Below are positions 1 to 14,081 of a stretch of 64,000 nt of DNA, piece by piece. The stretch is from Trichoplax adhaerens. Taxonomy: Eukaryota > Placozoa > Uniplacotomia > Trichoplacea > Trichoplacidae. Position 1 is the first letter of the stretch; the number at the start of each line of letters is the position of its first letter. Both the position numbers and the translations under genes were made by a program. The notes below the pieces were generated by a model. It was not told the DNA's origin. It saw only the letters and a list, made by a program, of their open reading frames with translations, and did not search any database. The stretch lies in assembly GCF_000150275.1 (NCBI RefSeq), contig NW_002060943.1, forward strand, positions 5,607,950-5,671,949, in the 5' to 3' direction.

Positions 1-738
1 TGAAGCAAAATCAAAAAGTAACTTTATTAGATTATAATTAATCGACGCCCAGATTGATGATCGTGAGAATATCTCATCTGATCCTATAGCGCAAACTATT
101 AAACGACAAGGTTGCAGTTTTTCTTCATAGCCAAGAGGTACTACTCAACATAGAGTAGGCCTTAAATGAAGATTACATTTAAGATATGGGGATATCTAGA
201 TTAGTGTTAGCAGATTTATGGCTTATCGAGATTTACAAAAGTATTACTAGAATTTCATAACTGATGTATTAAGTCAGCATAATTTCAAATAACAAGATTT
301 AATCTGACATTGTTCGTATCTTAACTACCGATGCTTGATTTGTGACATGTTAACATCTACGAAAGCGATGAAGAAAGCCTCAATCAAATAGAGTAATCTA
401 TTACATTGTATGACTTTAAAATTTTCTGTCTTAAAATTCAATGTTTCTCGACGCCATTTATTTTGTAAATACATTATTAATAGGTCTAGAATAGAAGATA
501 CATTATACTGTAATTTACTCGGATAAAAAATATACTAGTGATCTTTTCAGCTTAATTTGTGATTAGCACATTGTTTTAAACAATAAACCGAGAAACCAGC
601 AACAGAAATGTTAGTATATCCATGTTATGTCAAATTTTTATTCTCCATAGGGTGGCATTAACTATATTTGAATTAATAAGGCTAATTTACAATTTTAAAA
701 TCGTATTATAAAGGAAAAAGGGATTAAAATCTTTCTAC
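1..738. other. Intergenic, no gene recognised
   Basis: AT-rich sequence full of stops in all frames. I see no splice-linked exon or RNA gene. It precedes the ATG of the DUF4062-NACHT-TPR gene and so probably contains that gene's promoter and 5' UTR, but I recognise no core promoter element. Confidence 0.5.
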
Positions 739-3700
739 ATGGGGACGATAGTTGGCAAAGATCGCCAACCACAACCACCGTCCAAGACACTTGCACGATC
801 AATTACAGTTAAAAGTAATGCTAGCATACTATCTAGTGATTACTATGATCCAACGGAAGAATCCAATGTCTCTGTCAGCAATCTCATCGTTTCTTCCTTA
901 TCCTTTAACATCCATAATGCTGTAACTTATGAGCAAGCATTAACCAATATGTGGCAAAATATGCCTAATAAACCTAGATTATCATTTGAAGATGCTTTCA
1001 AGGCTGAACCAACTACAGTGGTTGAATTTTGGAAATTAATTCGAGATACAAGTTATAAAAGTGATGTAATTGGCGTATCTAAGATGTCTAGAGCAAGAAG
1101 ATGGAAAACAATTCGATTGTTCGTTTCTTCAACATTCCGTGATTTCCATGCTGAACGAGAAGTACTAGTCAAAAAGGTTGGCCAACATAATGTATAATCT
1201 TTATTTGATTCGTTTTTTATGAAATAACTGCTTCTTACAAATATCTTGTATGGTGAGGTATAATATTCAATAATAGATAAGTTATCGTATATATCATAGT
1301 TAAATGATTGGATGAAATATCAAGCAGAATCTATGAAATATTTTAAAATATGAACGGACAATAGCTCCGCGAATTAAGTCAAAGCGCTATATCAATTTGA
1401 TCATGTCTATCCCTATCCATCAATTTCTTTAATCACAATAAATCTATAATGAATTATAATTAATTTATTGAGAAAGTGAACAAAAGTTGAATTTTTAATA
1501 GCTATTGATCGTTAATTGATTATTAATGCATTATTTACCGTACATAGTTATACAGTATTGCATCTACTTGGATGATAAATTTTAGTAATTTTATATGGCT
1601 GTATTTCTACGAGCAGAAATAGGCTCAGCTTATTCAGTTTTTACATCGACAATATTTGATTTGATTACAACGCTAGGTATTTCCTGAATTAAGAATATGG
1701 TGTGAAGCACGTCGATTTCATTTAGTTGATTGCGATTTAAGATGGGTAAGACAAATCCGTAAAGAAAGTAACTTTTACAACATAATCAAAGTGTGATGTT
1801 CTGTCACTTTGACAGCAGATTTGTAGTAAATTTTTCTGTATAGCATTTGGCAATTTTGTATCCTGGTAAATTCCGCTTCAGCACTATAGGCAACCGAATG
1901 CTATATGTTATTTTCCTTCAAATTTACTGTTATATCCATTTTATGATATACCCGATAATTTCCTATACACAATGTTCTATGCAGTATAGTATTTGCTAAT
2001 TTCTGTTGTTCTTCTATAATGCTTTAATATTTACTGAAGTATTATTTAGAGTAATCGCTAATTTTGATATTATGTTTCCGTTGCAGCAAACCGCATAATG
2101 ACAGTTTTTTTATGCGTATTTTCAATTTCAGAGTTCTAGCCTCTCTAATAACAATATATACGTTTCATTAATATTCCTATACAGTATTTTCCAAGCTTAA
2201 CTACAATATCTATCTGACTATAGCTAATGTAGCGTGTTTCCTATGTTACTTGTCGATCTTTGATGAAATATCCTAATTGGAAAAAAAAGAATAATATATA
2301 CGTCCAATATTTAACAAATTTTCTTCATATTTTACTTGGGCTGTAGTACTTATGAATGGGACTAGCTCTATATACATTAGTTCATTCATTCTAAGTTAGT
2401 TTCATCATCTTTTTTTATAGATATCTCAAATTAGAATAAGCACTAATGGTGTTTTTACTCAATACTAGGGCGTTCCTAAAGATACTACATCGGAAAAAAC
2501 AATACGTATATGTATGAGTGAGCTTGATCGATGTTATGAAGATAATATACGACCGTTCTTTCTCAATATGATTAGGTAGTTAAGAAATCGTAGATACTGT
2601 TCATGATCGAATTAAGTTATTGATAAGATTTCTTTTTTGTTGCATTTCACTTTTTGGTATATCTATTTGCGCTCAGTTTCTAATTATTGAATGTTGCCTA
2701 ATTAAATGGAATATATGCATACTGTTTATGAGCATTCTATGATTATAATAACTGATAGCTGGCTTTATGAATATGATTAGTGATAGAGTAGGATGGATAC
2801 CACCAGTAGAAGAAATTTCTTCGTCACTAGCTCGTGAATATGGTTGGATTAAAAACGCCTCAGTAACAGAAATGGAAATTATTCATGGAGCAATTAGGAA
2901 ATATAACCCAAATGGTGAGTGGAATCGCTTAACCATCTTACAAGTATAGTACAATTGCATCGCCTAGATACCAGTGACATGATACAAATTGCAACTATCT
3001 AATTATAACTATTATAATATCTAATGAATCGCATGTAGCATTATTTATGATGCGTGATCCAAGCTATCTGCACAATATGCCAGATAATGTAAAACAAGAT
3101 TTTATTGAAGAAGATGATGAAGCGATAGAGAAAGTCAAAGCATTGAAGACTTGTTTGCGCGCTCGATTTAAGGTAACGTAATAGGGCTAAATTGATATAA
3201 GATCCTATATGTACTGGATGTTATTATGACTTTATATAATATTAGTTACTTAATAAGCATTTTAACTACAGCTTACTGTAAGCACCTGACGCCAAAATTT
3301 ATTTCTTGATATCTTTATTATCTTAATATAATTCTAATCATGCATCACATCAATTGGTATTGATTAGTGCGGTAGCAATCGAACCATTTGAAATAGATAC
3401 ATGTATGAACTAAGTGTAATTTTACTGAGTAGCCGTTTGACCATTAACACACTTGATAATTTAGTTACGGAGCTCACTATGATAGACAAGCAACATTATT
3501 TAATAGCGCTACATTGGATATTTACTTTAATTATAGGAAATAATTAATTCTTAACGAGCATATACTCATTTATTACTAATTGTATTTCTTTCGCTTTTTT
3601 AAGTCTATGTTACCGTAGATGAATGAGATTCGTAAAAAGAATGTAATAGAGAATAATCATTTCCTGTAACAAATGAGCTTAACACATTGATCGTTCAATA

Positions 3701-6700
3701 ATCTGATAATGACAAACAGCTTTTACTCATTAGAACGCTTACTGTAAGGAATTAAATATAATTTGATGTATTTTGCTATCATTTAGCCGGAAAATATTAT
3801 CCGATACCAATGTGAATATAGTCATATTGACCCAGCCACAGGAAGATCTGTTATGACAGGGCTTTATGGAGATAATTCTGTTTTTGCTAAAAAGGTCGGC
3901 ATTACTTATCGACTCAATATACATTGATCTAATATCAGAAGGTTTACCTTAAGTAAATGCTAACTTTAAACATAACAGGTACTAGAACATTTTAAACATC
4001 GAATCTCCAAGCAGTATCCCATGAATTGTAAATCAATGTCATTAGAAGAAGCATGTGATGAATCTCACGAGGTAGTATACCTAGTGTAATTATGAGAGCC
4101 TTTAGCTATATTTAAACGATTAATTTTTAAGGCAAAATAATCATTCTAATTCAATATGATGATCATACTGATAAGACGTAGCGTTAAAATCGAGTGAAAT
4201 ATTGGATTTCAGACATTTTTAGTTAGCCGATCGTCAGCAGTTTTTGGTCGAGATGCTATTCTGCAATTGGTATGTTGATATAGTTATCGTCATAAATGAA
4301 GCAGTAGAGCAATAGCTGAAAGCCTGCTGCTACAATTTGTTTTTTATCCATAAGTAAATTAACTTAATTCACATTCTATTTCAGATTCAAGATTATATCT
4401 TCGAACAAAACGATCATACAATGCTGACTGTATGTGGCGAAGCTGGTGCTGGTAAGAGTGCAGTAATTGCTAAAAGTGCTGAAATTACAATTGGAAAATT
4501 AAATCAAAGATATCATCTGATAGGGTAAGACTATCCATGTTTAAAAAGCATGCATCTATTTTTAAGGATAGTACAGTAGCTATGTATATATATATATACA
4601 TTAGCTACAGTTATTATAGGATGACTCATATTTTGAAAGAAATTGACGTTTGTTTTTGACATTTTGGGATATCCAGAAAGAAAAAATGGACAACTTTTTA
4701 TCATTTTATTGGTGCAGTGCCAGGTTCAACAGATATTGGAAATTTGATACAACGATTTCTGAAAAGGATGGAGTATAAGGTATTGCTCAATGAAATTCTT
4801 TACTTCTAGTACTAGAAACCTTATTTACTCAATTCTATTCTGTAAACTTTTCCTATAAAAATATTGACGATAATCTACCGTAGATTGGGCAGAAATGTAT
4901 ATAAACCTTCCTTAAGTTGTCTTCAGACTTAATAATTCTTGCTACTCACAGCTTAGCTAAAGTTGAATATAAGGAAGAGATTGGCGGAATAAATTATGCC
5001 ACTTAACATTTTCTTTCTCTCCATTTAACTCATTTACTGGCTAATAGTTTTTTGAGATTGGCATTCTGAATGATTTTGCTAAGCTCAAAGTATAAAATGT
5101 CTTTGATCTAGTCAATTATTGATGAATTCTATCCACTATGAAATTAATATAAGGCTTAGCGTATAACTTCAGATTCTAATATTAAACCCTTCCAACATGT
5201 TTCAGAATCGTCAAAACACAAAACTTCAATTCTCTGTAGAATAGCTACGACTAGATTCTGATTAGACAATTATTAACAATGACGATTACTGTAGTTTTTT
5301 AATGTCGCAAAATGAGCTATAAAGCCTCTGATAAATGAAATAATGGCAACATTCAAGAGAGCTTGGAATAATAAACATATAACTATAAAAAAGTAGCCAC
5401 ATTAATGAAGAGAATTTTTAATCATTTTAGGGCGAAATTCCTACCGATATGGATGCTTTAATACGTTTAATGGCTAATGTTCTATCCAGTACTTCAACTA
5501 AACCTGTCATCATATTTATTGATGCCATAAATCAAGTAAGTCACTTTACTAGTATGAGCAGTATGCGAATATCGAAGCTTTTAGGTTATAACTTTGCATC
5601 TCTTGTACAAATTAATGTGATAAGTTGTCATTCCTATTGAAGCTTTTATGAGTTGCTATAAGTTAGTTAGAGACTATTTCTCACTGATTTTAATCACGAC
5701 AGATATTATAATAATTATAATTTCATGATACCTTAACTATTTAGCTTGAAACTTTTGAGAAAATAAAATTCTAGAAACTGACATCCTATAGCCATTCTCT
5801 GACCTAACTTTCCTGTTATAGAAAAAGTAGACTTATTTTATTAGCTAAATATGATGCAACATGCAAAACACAGTATAAGTTATTTGCTTACAATACTGCT
5901 AGATGTAATTACTTCTTCTTTCTTGCTAATCACATATGATTTAGCAAGCACTTTTTTTGTGCATAAAAAGACATCCAAGTTGAGAATATTCTTTTTTCTA
6001 ATTTCAGTTGGACGATAATTTACATGCCCAATTAATGACTTGGCTTCCTCAAGAGCCTTCACCTAATGTTAAAATTATCGTTTCTGTGATTACCGATACA
6101 ATTTATCATAAAAATTTAATGCTAAGAGCTAAGAAACCCAAGGAATTGAATTGTGATTCGCTTGAGATGGAAGCAAGAGCAGTACGTTGATTTAATATTG
6201 AGCTTTACATGAATTTATCTTAAAATTAGTAGCAATTAAGATGAATTACCAGTGATATCCTAAGATTATATTACAACCATACGTTCTAGTGGATTTTTTA
6301 GTAAATTAATTAGATAGAATGTCTTACAAAGCTTCGATTAGATTGATTCTTTAAAAATAGCATAGCTCACTTACTTACTGTTCTGTGCTAGGAAATCGTC
6401 AAGCAGTCGCTAGCCAAGTTTAACAAACAACTCGATGAAGAACAAATGGCTAAATTACTGTCTAAGAAAGGATCGTCTAATCCTCTATGGCTGTCTATTG
6501 CATGTGAAGAACTTCGTATATTCGGTATATTTGATAAAGTTACGGAAAAAATTGATGGCTTAGCGGATGATGTTGTCAGGTAACAGTTAGATCATCTTAC
6601 TATCGTCATTGCTTGATAATGATACAAATAAGAAGCGGGAGGGATTATAGAGAGGATCACTTATAGTATTTCATTCCTTAAATTGGTACACTTATAAGTA

Positions 6701-9700
6701 GATACGCAAGAAATAGGATATATTTTAAGATCAGTATTTTCACTACGCTGCAATAAATTAAGTTTATTGAGAAACAATGAACAGCTTTCTAGCCAGAGAA
6801 AGATATTCATGTCGGGTAGGATACGTGTATGCCTTATTTGTGACGAAGTGGTAGAATTTATTTCAGTAATCCATATGTTACCATTTGTATTGGCAAATAG
6901 ACGTAAAATAGATTAATTTTTAGGGGTGTCATGAACTCAGTGAAAAATTTACTTAGATTATAGTATAACAAAGCTGTGATGCGCTAAAACTCTTATGCTT
7001 TTAGTTTGCTAGAGCAAATCTTAATGTCATTTGAACAAGATATTGGAGGATCATTGCTTGTGGCTACTGTTTGTTTACTGGAATGCTCTCGATATGGTTT
7101 ACTAGAAACGGAGTTGTTATCCATTTTAGGAGGAATTGGAGACGAATTAGATTCCGGCACATTTGAAACCATAGGTAACGAAATTCGTTGCATTTCAATA
7201 TCTCTATTAAGTGCAAAACAAGCAAGAATAATTTTAAAATTTTAAAATATTACTTTGGCTCCATTACTCCTATTATAACACCCTTGCAGCAATTGGAATA
7301 ATTTCATGGGTCTTAAAATTTATTATTAGTTCTGCCGGTAGCATTGCTTCGTAAATTTTAGGGCAATAAAGCTAGATTACTAAAAGTTAAGAATATTTTT
7401 TATGGTTAATTTTAAAGTAGTTCAACTTATAAATAGACCTATAGCATTAATCAATGAATAGATTCAATCTCTTTAGATATGACGTAAATTTTTATTTTCA
7501 TTTTTAGGAACGATAAACGGAAATCTAACATTTGATGAGAGTCGTCCATTACCAGCAGCAATGTGGGCCATCATCTATCGATCATTGCGACCATATTTAA
7601 GACCTTGTGGAGATAGTGGAGAAGGTCGTCTGGACTTTTATCATCGCTCTGTCAGTAAAGCTGTAAGAAAAAGGTATATTGTTCAATGTCGTTATCATAC
7701 ATGATGCTAGAGCTGGAAGGATGTAGAGAGTAAATGCTTTAAATATTTACATGGCATACTTTTTGGTTTTGCTGCAAACCATAACAGTTCTTTTTGAAAT
7801 TTAACTTTAGATACTTTAGTGGAGAGGAAAGTCACAGAAAACAACAGTACATTAAATGGCATAAAATTTTAGCTGGTTATTTTGAAACTGCCGACAATAT
7901 TGATCGAAAAGCGGAGGTAGTCTTGAGCTATTTTGCAATACAATATTTACTATATCCTAGCTTATAAATCATTGCAACTTCATATGTACAGGAACTGCCT
8001 TACCATTTAGAGAAGTTAGACGATCCTAATCGTTTAGCTCGATGCTTGCTAGATTGGCCGGTCTTCATGAAATTGAGCAAGGAAGAAAATAATTCGAATT
8101 TACTAAAATTTTGGAGCATGGTAAGTGTAGTAATACTTTCGCCGAATGATTTATACAAAATCACTAGAAGGTCTTCTACCATAAGCAAAAGTCTATTTTT
8201 CTACTTTTTATAATTTCGTCAAATCTTTTTTAAACTAAAATCAAGAATCATGGCTAAGAGCTGCTTTTTTACTGTACAGTATACAACAAAATTGAGCTTA
8301 AGGTCGAGCAAATTAATAAGGATCAATAAAAATTTCAGCTTTGCATTAAAATCCATCATTAGTCAGCTCTCATTGAGCTGTGTAGTTTATCAAAAAGATT
8401 GAGATTATATCGCATTACATCGAAGCTAACGGTAAATTTAGGATAATTACCTTACTAATTATTAATTATTATAATATTAGATTGGAGGATATGATGTAGC
8501 CGCTCATTGGTATGAAAAAGCGCTTGCTAAACTAGAACAGGAAGATGGTATTAATGGTGCTTTAGCTGAAAAGAAGGAATCAGTTACTCGTTTTCTGTTA
8601 GTTTTCAACTAATACAGTGATTGATAGCGAGAGAATACTACTAATATATATTTTTGTGATAGTAGCAAAGAAATTATCGGCTTCAATTGCATTATTTTTA
8701 CTATAAGTTTGTAAGAAATAGATTATAATTTCATTCTTGCAGATGTCGTGCAGGCCAGCTATCTGCAGCAAAAGGAATGATCGAAGAAGTGATTGATATT
8801 GAAACGTCATTATTAGGTAAAAGAAACGAAGAGCTGGCTGACTTATTGCAATTATCAGCAGAAATTCATAGCGAGGTAAGGAATGAAGAAAATTTAATCG
8901 GATAAGAATGCATAATTAGCTGCAGGATATTTGGAAATTGCAAATAAGCTGAGCGAGATATTATCCTATTCCAACCCAATCAATACTAGATGATTCGTCT
9001 TGAGGGATTTATTGGTAATCGCTTACATAAAAATCATCTAACAGTTATCGAGTTGGCACGTAACTCTATTAAACATAGGAAATCGCTAACGAGTAGAGAA
9101 CATTTGGTAAGTTGTTTCTTTTTTTGTCAGAATAGAATTTCACTTTGATGTATTCGATTTGAACCTAGATTCTAGGGTTGGAATATGCTAGAAACATATA
9201 TAAAATCTTATAATATCGTATCTGTTCTTATGATTTGCTTAAATATAATGATATTTACTAGTATAAGGACATATCTATTTTATAATGTGCGATCGGATTT
9301 TATTAGTTTCAACTAGGAAAAACTGAGTTACTGCTTGCACTCCACTGTGGAGGTTTAGCAAGAACGGAGTTGACAGAAACTAATGATAGCAGGCCTAAAT
9401 ATAAAAATGAAGCTGATATTCACTGCCAAAACGCTCTTAGAACATTTGAAAAGGTATAATTATAGTATAAATAGTCTTAACTTTTAGATCTAATAACTAT
9501 TAAGGAATCAGTTTAAATTAAAATACCAAATTGCTTTGACAATTTTGTTAACTTACTGGATTTCGGCAAAGAAATATATTGTATACCGTAGTGATTTCAG
9601 CTAATTAAAACATCAAATTTAAAGTATCATCAATCATGATACAGCATTGCCTAATGTCTACGCTACTATTAAGTACATTTAAATTTTTTGGTTACAAGAA

Positions 9701-10857
9701 TGTATATCAGTAATTTTGAAGCTTAGAAATTTTAGAATATAACTTATTCATCTATTCAGTAGTGGGTCGTTGAAAGGTATGCTTTAAGAATCTCTATACA
9801 GTAAATGTGCTTCTTAAGTATACCTGAAATCTTGTTAAAAATTCATTCTGATAGTGGATAGAGTTCAATTAGAATAGAAGACCTTCTGTTAAGTGGGTAA
9901 AACTAAATTCAATCTATTTCTAGTTGATTTTAGATATTACATCATTATTTATAGTTTTGTATCCGCCACAGATAGTATTGGTCATCAGTGTTCATTTCGC
10001 TAAAATACTCAATATACTTACGAGTCAGTGCTTAGGAATATTAACGTATTTATATTTATAGCAAATACTAAATAACGAAGATTAAGCAATGTATATCATA
10101 TCTTTATCAGCTGGCCGATATTGGGCATGTTGCCGAATGCTACATGACTTCAGCGGTATTTATTTGCGAGCTAGGTTCTGATATCCAGCTAGAGGTAAAA
10201 GATTACATATCAGTATCTTCGTTGAATGTTTCAATTTCCTTAAAATCATAAGTTTTGCTGATCTAAGCGATAAATTCTTGTTGATTGTTCTAATTTAGTA
10301 ATATGTAATATAAAATTTGATTACGCAGTAGATCAACTAGATTGTTTTGATACTACTTTACTAGACTTATAAAAAAGCTTACAACTTATGCAAGCAAGCA
10401 TATGGGGATGATCATATCCTGATGTTACGCATTCAAAATAATATGGGAATAATGTATGAACATAAAAAAGAATATCAGTTGGCTTATCAGCATTATAAGC
10501 GGTGGTATGAAATTTGTATCAATGTAAGCCCAAAGATATTATTGTCTACGCGTAGATTCTAATGATATGTGATATGATATCATTTTGATTTTGTATTTAA
10601 ATCATTTTAAACTATATAAATATTAAGAAAATAGGAAATTTATTTTGATTTAGTAATTATCTACAATGATACAATACTATAATCTTAACATCTGTAAATT
10701 CATATTCATATAGGTGCTTGGACCTAAGCATCCGAAAACAACAATGGCCTATAAAGTTCTATTGCAACCTAAGTTTAAGAATATGACAAATGAGCAAAAT
10801 AGTCAGCAACAAGATCAATCACAATCAACATTAATACTAGAAAATTTAGATGACTAA
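739..10857 (+). CDS. DUF4062-NACHT-TPR STAND NTPase (nephrocystin-3/TEP1-like), 24 exons
   Basis: Predicted 1096-residue cytoplasmic signalling NTPase. Exons by eye: 739-1176, 1677-1745, 2469-2575, 2781-2914, 3039-3172, 3787-3894, 3979-4071, 4213-4269, 4385-4524, 4677-4779, 5431-5535, 6008-6181, 6392-6579, 7005-7174, 7508-7673, 7811-7916, 7992-8120, 8481-8596, 8743-8875, 8990-9106, 9307-9453, 10111-10194, 10395-10523, 10714-10857. All introns are GT-AG, phases are consistent and the sum is 1097 codons. DUF4062 spans about residues 122-230 (RLFVSSTFRDFHAERE, then DLRWGVP). Walker A is GEAGAGKSA (398-406), Walker B VIIFID (487-492), and TPR-like helices fill 808-1096. The start is the first ATG of exon 1. 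MGTIVG fits a loose N-myristoylation pattern, and human NPHP3 also begins MGT. The order matches NPHP3/TEP1-like and Dictyostelium TPR proteins; orthology is unproven. The exon 22/23 acceptor at 10394 is the least certain junction. Confidence 0.9.
1102..2811 (+). other. DUF4062 domain, split over exons 1-4
   Basis: The domain begins in exon 1 at W122 (WKTIRLFVSSTFRDFHAERE), runs through exon 2 (FPELR..CDLRW) and exon 3 (GVPKDTTSEKTI..CYEDNIRPFF), and ends in exon 4 (DRVGWIPP). This is the signature of DUF4062, a Rossmann-like domain found at the N terminus of many STAND NTPases. The motif is restored only when the three introns are removed, which confirms the exon model. Confidence 0.88.
4436..4462 (+). 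other. Walker A (P-loop) of the NACHT-type NTPase
   Basis: GEAGAGKSA, residues 398-406 of the spliced product, with K404-S405 as the nucleotide-phosphate contacts known from P-loop NTPases. The next exon encodes FYHFIGAVPGST, a stretch typical of NPHP3-like and TEP1-like NACHT modules. The matching Walker B (VIIFIDAINQ) is at 5506-5535. Confidence 0.92.
8481..10797 (+). other. C-terminal TPR-like helical region (exons 18-24)
   Basis: Residues about 808-1076 are amphipathic helical hairpins. Units such as AAHWYEKALAKLEQ and NNMGIMYEHKKEYQLAYQHY, and the inter-repeat signature LGPKHPKT, are TPR-like. Such repeats act as ligand or partner scaffolds in STAND proteins. The tail after about residue 1077 is short and Gln/Asn/Ser-rich. 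The repeats are degenerate, so the exact number is uncertain. Confidence 0.7.
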
Positions 10858-13800
10858 TGAAATAGAATTGGACATTGGTTAATGACAGTATCTTTTACGA
10901 AATCTTCTTACTATGCAAACCTTCAAATCGATCTAGAATGACTTTATCGCGCATAAAATGGAAAGAAGCATCATTATGAAGAATTTAAAATAACGCGAAT
11001 GTTACAATGATAAGATACAAACTAATATTTAGGTATCAGTAATGGAACGAATAAGTTTCTATGATATCCAAGGCGATGGATTACACCCAAGTTTTTTTAC
11101 AAAGATGAAGTAATTAAAAATTACTTTACTCCTGCTACATATTAATAGATTGATTTTGGATCATAACATTGACTATTTTCATCTTGGCTTTTCAACCGAT
11201 ACCATGAAAAAGTGGGAGTCTTCCTTAGAAACTGTTATCATAATGAAAAGCTTTATATATTATAAATACCTTAATTAATGACAGAAAATTTGACTATATC
11301 GGATACTTTAAAGGTAGTCTTACAAATTGCCTTTCACCGAATTTTTGCAATAGAACGACTTTATCTTTATTTTTTAAAATAATTTTAATTTCTACTTAGA
11401 AACGATGAGAGGAGGTCAAAATGTTGGCAGTTTTTGCAAGATGCTTTCTATCTTATTAGAGATATGGTTGCATCTCACTTCTTTTGCAAACATTTATTAG
11501 AAACCCTAAATCCTAAGTAGAAATCATAAATAGAATGTATCGACAAGGCTGCAATCTAGTACTCACTCTATATAATACAGAAATAACTTACAAGTTTTGT
11601 TCTACAAAGGATTTGCTAGCAGCAGTATTGCCATGTAGTCGTATTTGCGAACTTAAATTCTTTATAGTTATCTTTCATTAGGATAGAGACCAAATGTTTC
11701 ACTGACTATGGCAATTCTCATTAGATAGCCATTTATGACATTCTCATTTTAGGTTTCAGTAGATCGTTAATAGTATTCTATAAAGGAAAAGATTGATTTT
11801 ATAATAACAAATTTTAATATTTCATATTGATGATCAACAGTAAACATTAATTACACTGTTGAGTCTCGATGTTAAAGAAGGCCTTTTTTGATATGGCACA
11901 TACAATATGCAAGAATGAAAATTTAGTAATTTATTTTAAAAGTTATTTTTGTGATAAATTCTATTCTATTTTATATTGATCTATGAGCTATCGATTCGGG
12001 CATTAAAGAAATAAAATTAGTTTCTTACGCATACTAACAAGTTTTAACACTTTCGAATAGTTTTAGGGAAATTTATAAGGAAATAAAGAAATAGTGACGA
12101 TAGTGAATAGCGACATCATATAAAATTGTTAATAATCATGTTATGAAGAAGCATTAGAGAATTTAGATCGGATGAATTTGTAAATTAAAATCCTAATTTT
12201 ACTCTATTCAGTTTAATGTTGTAAATTATTTTAACATCTGATCTAAGGTTATACGTAGCTTTCATTTTTATATACCTATTTAATTTATCATACGTGACTC
12301 TTACAGAAATCAGTAAAATGGTTGAGTTCTTAACCATCTTAAAACTAGAACATTAATATTGCCGAATTAAAAATTAAACGAACTCGATTACTATAGTAAT
12401 TAAAAATTTGTTACTTATTGTAATTAACTGTAAACTTCCTGCATGTTCTACTTATAGACTTACAGACCTTAGTAGCATGGTTGAGTTCTTATACAACTTA
12501 AACTGAAACATTCATATGTCACAACCCTCACTTGTGGCAAAGGAAAGTAAAGAACTCTAGTGTAGTTACTTAAAACTTGGGCTATTTCTCCCAGTACTTT
12601 CAGTTTCTATGAGAGAAGTATTTGAGAACTCGATTTCTCGGCTGATCTCCACAGACAACTGACTAATTATTACACTATTCTTCACGATATGAGTCTTGCC
12701 GTTTCTTGAGCAATTACTTTCTTTATTCTACAAATACACGCGCTTAAATAGGTTTCTACAGTGAATTCCAATATTAACGAGTGAGAATTCATGCTTTACA
12801 AGTTACATTAATTAGTATAATACCATTACTAAATATACATGTCGATATTCTCACACTTAGATAGCTACAAGCTATCAGGTGTTAAGACGCTTAACCTTCA
12901 TCCATATACAGCTCAATTTTTAGAGATTAACATACCTTATAAACCTACAGTAAATTAACTGCTAACAACTTCTATTTTTATCTCATTTCTACCATCCTAT
13001 TATCAGCTACAAGCGCATTAAAACATAGCACATAACCTTATCTTATCTATTCATAAGCATTCATTAATTTACAGTTACTTAATTAGTAACGGCGTACCGT
13101 GACATCATATCACTTAAATAGAAAGAAATTCGAAGAGTTTGTTTCAATTTAGTAGACCCGAAATAGGAAATAGATAGCAAACTAAAAAAACAAGCAGTAC
13201 TACTGGAGAATCGATCTATTAGAAATCTGTTCCTAGTCGACTACATGGCTTAGTGCTAAACACAGCTTTGCACTTTATTTCGATTAAATATGATCGGATT
13301 TCACCAAGGGCGGGGTAGCGAATAGATTATAAACATTGTTGCATCGATATGACGACAACTATGCAGGAAATAGCCGAGAGGTCAGGATTATGACGCTAAC
13401 CTTTTAAAGATATCGTGTTGCTACAAATATTATTAATTAATATAATATTGAACAATTGTTAAGTGCAGTCTGAAGATAGATTCATTAATTTACACTTTAA
13501 AGTCAGTTAAAAACTCATTGGTGGATAGAATTGAAAATTAAGGTATTTTCTTAAGAGTTAAGAGCCAACGATACGGGTCAGGAATATATATTTATTAGCA
13601 TGAATAATGCCGATAGCTACCACTAATAGTATACATCTAATTGGTTTTCTAAGTCAAATCATTCGTACAGAGCATTCAAAGCTAAAAGATCTTCACGCCT
13701 CGATACACGAATTTAAGTTATAACTACGCGCTAAAAATTGACAAAAAAACTAAAATGGAACTTTTAAGTAAAATTAGTAACAAGACTTTATTTCAATTTA

Positions 13801-14081
13801 TATTTAAAATTAGAATCCAGAATTTGATTAACACTATCTTTACATATTTGAACATTATAAGGACTGATGCTATTTCGCAATGATAGAAACCTATGTAATA
13901 AAGAAGAGCTTTTTCTTGTTATAAGGCCCATGTACTACCTATATTTACAGTGTAAATAAATACTATATACATACAATGCCAGTCCTATCTTATTATAATA
14001 TAATATTCCCATAACTAGTAATCTTCATTTTTAATTTTCATATTTAGAATAAAATTAATGCGGTCAATATAATCTTTAATA
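10858..14081. other. Intergenic, gene-poor; contains a diverged duplication near 12.3-12.6 kb
   Basis: No coding exon recognised. Two related stretches start near 12302 and 12460. Both carry ATGGTTGAGTTCTTA about 15 bases in, followed by loosely matching sequence, with a spacing of about 160 bp. This looks like an old tandem duplication. The remainder should hold the 3' ends of the convergent genes on either side. Confidence 0.45.

Noticed and set aside
4579-4600. Short TA-rich microsatellite in an intron of the NACHT-TPR gene
   Set aside because: Ordinary low-complexity sequence with no sign of function.
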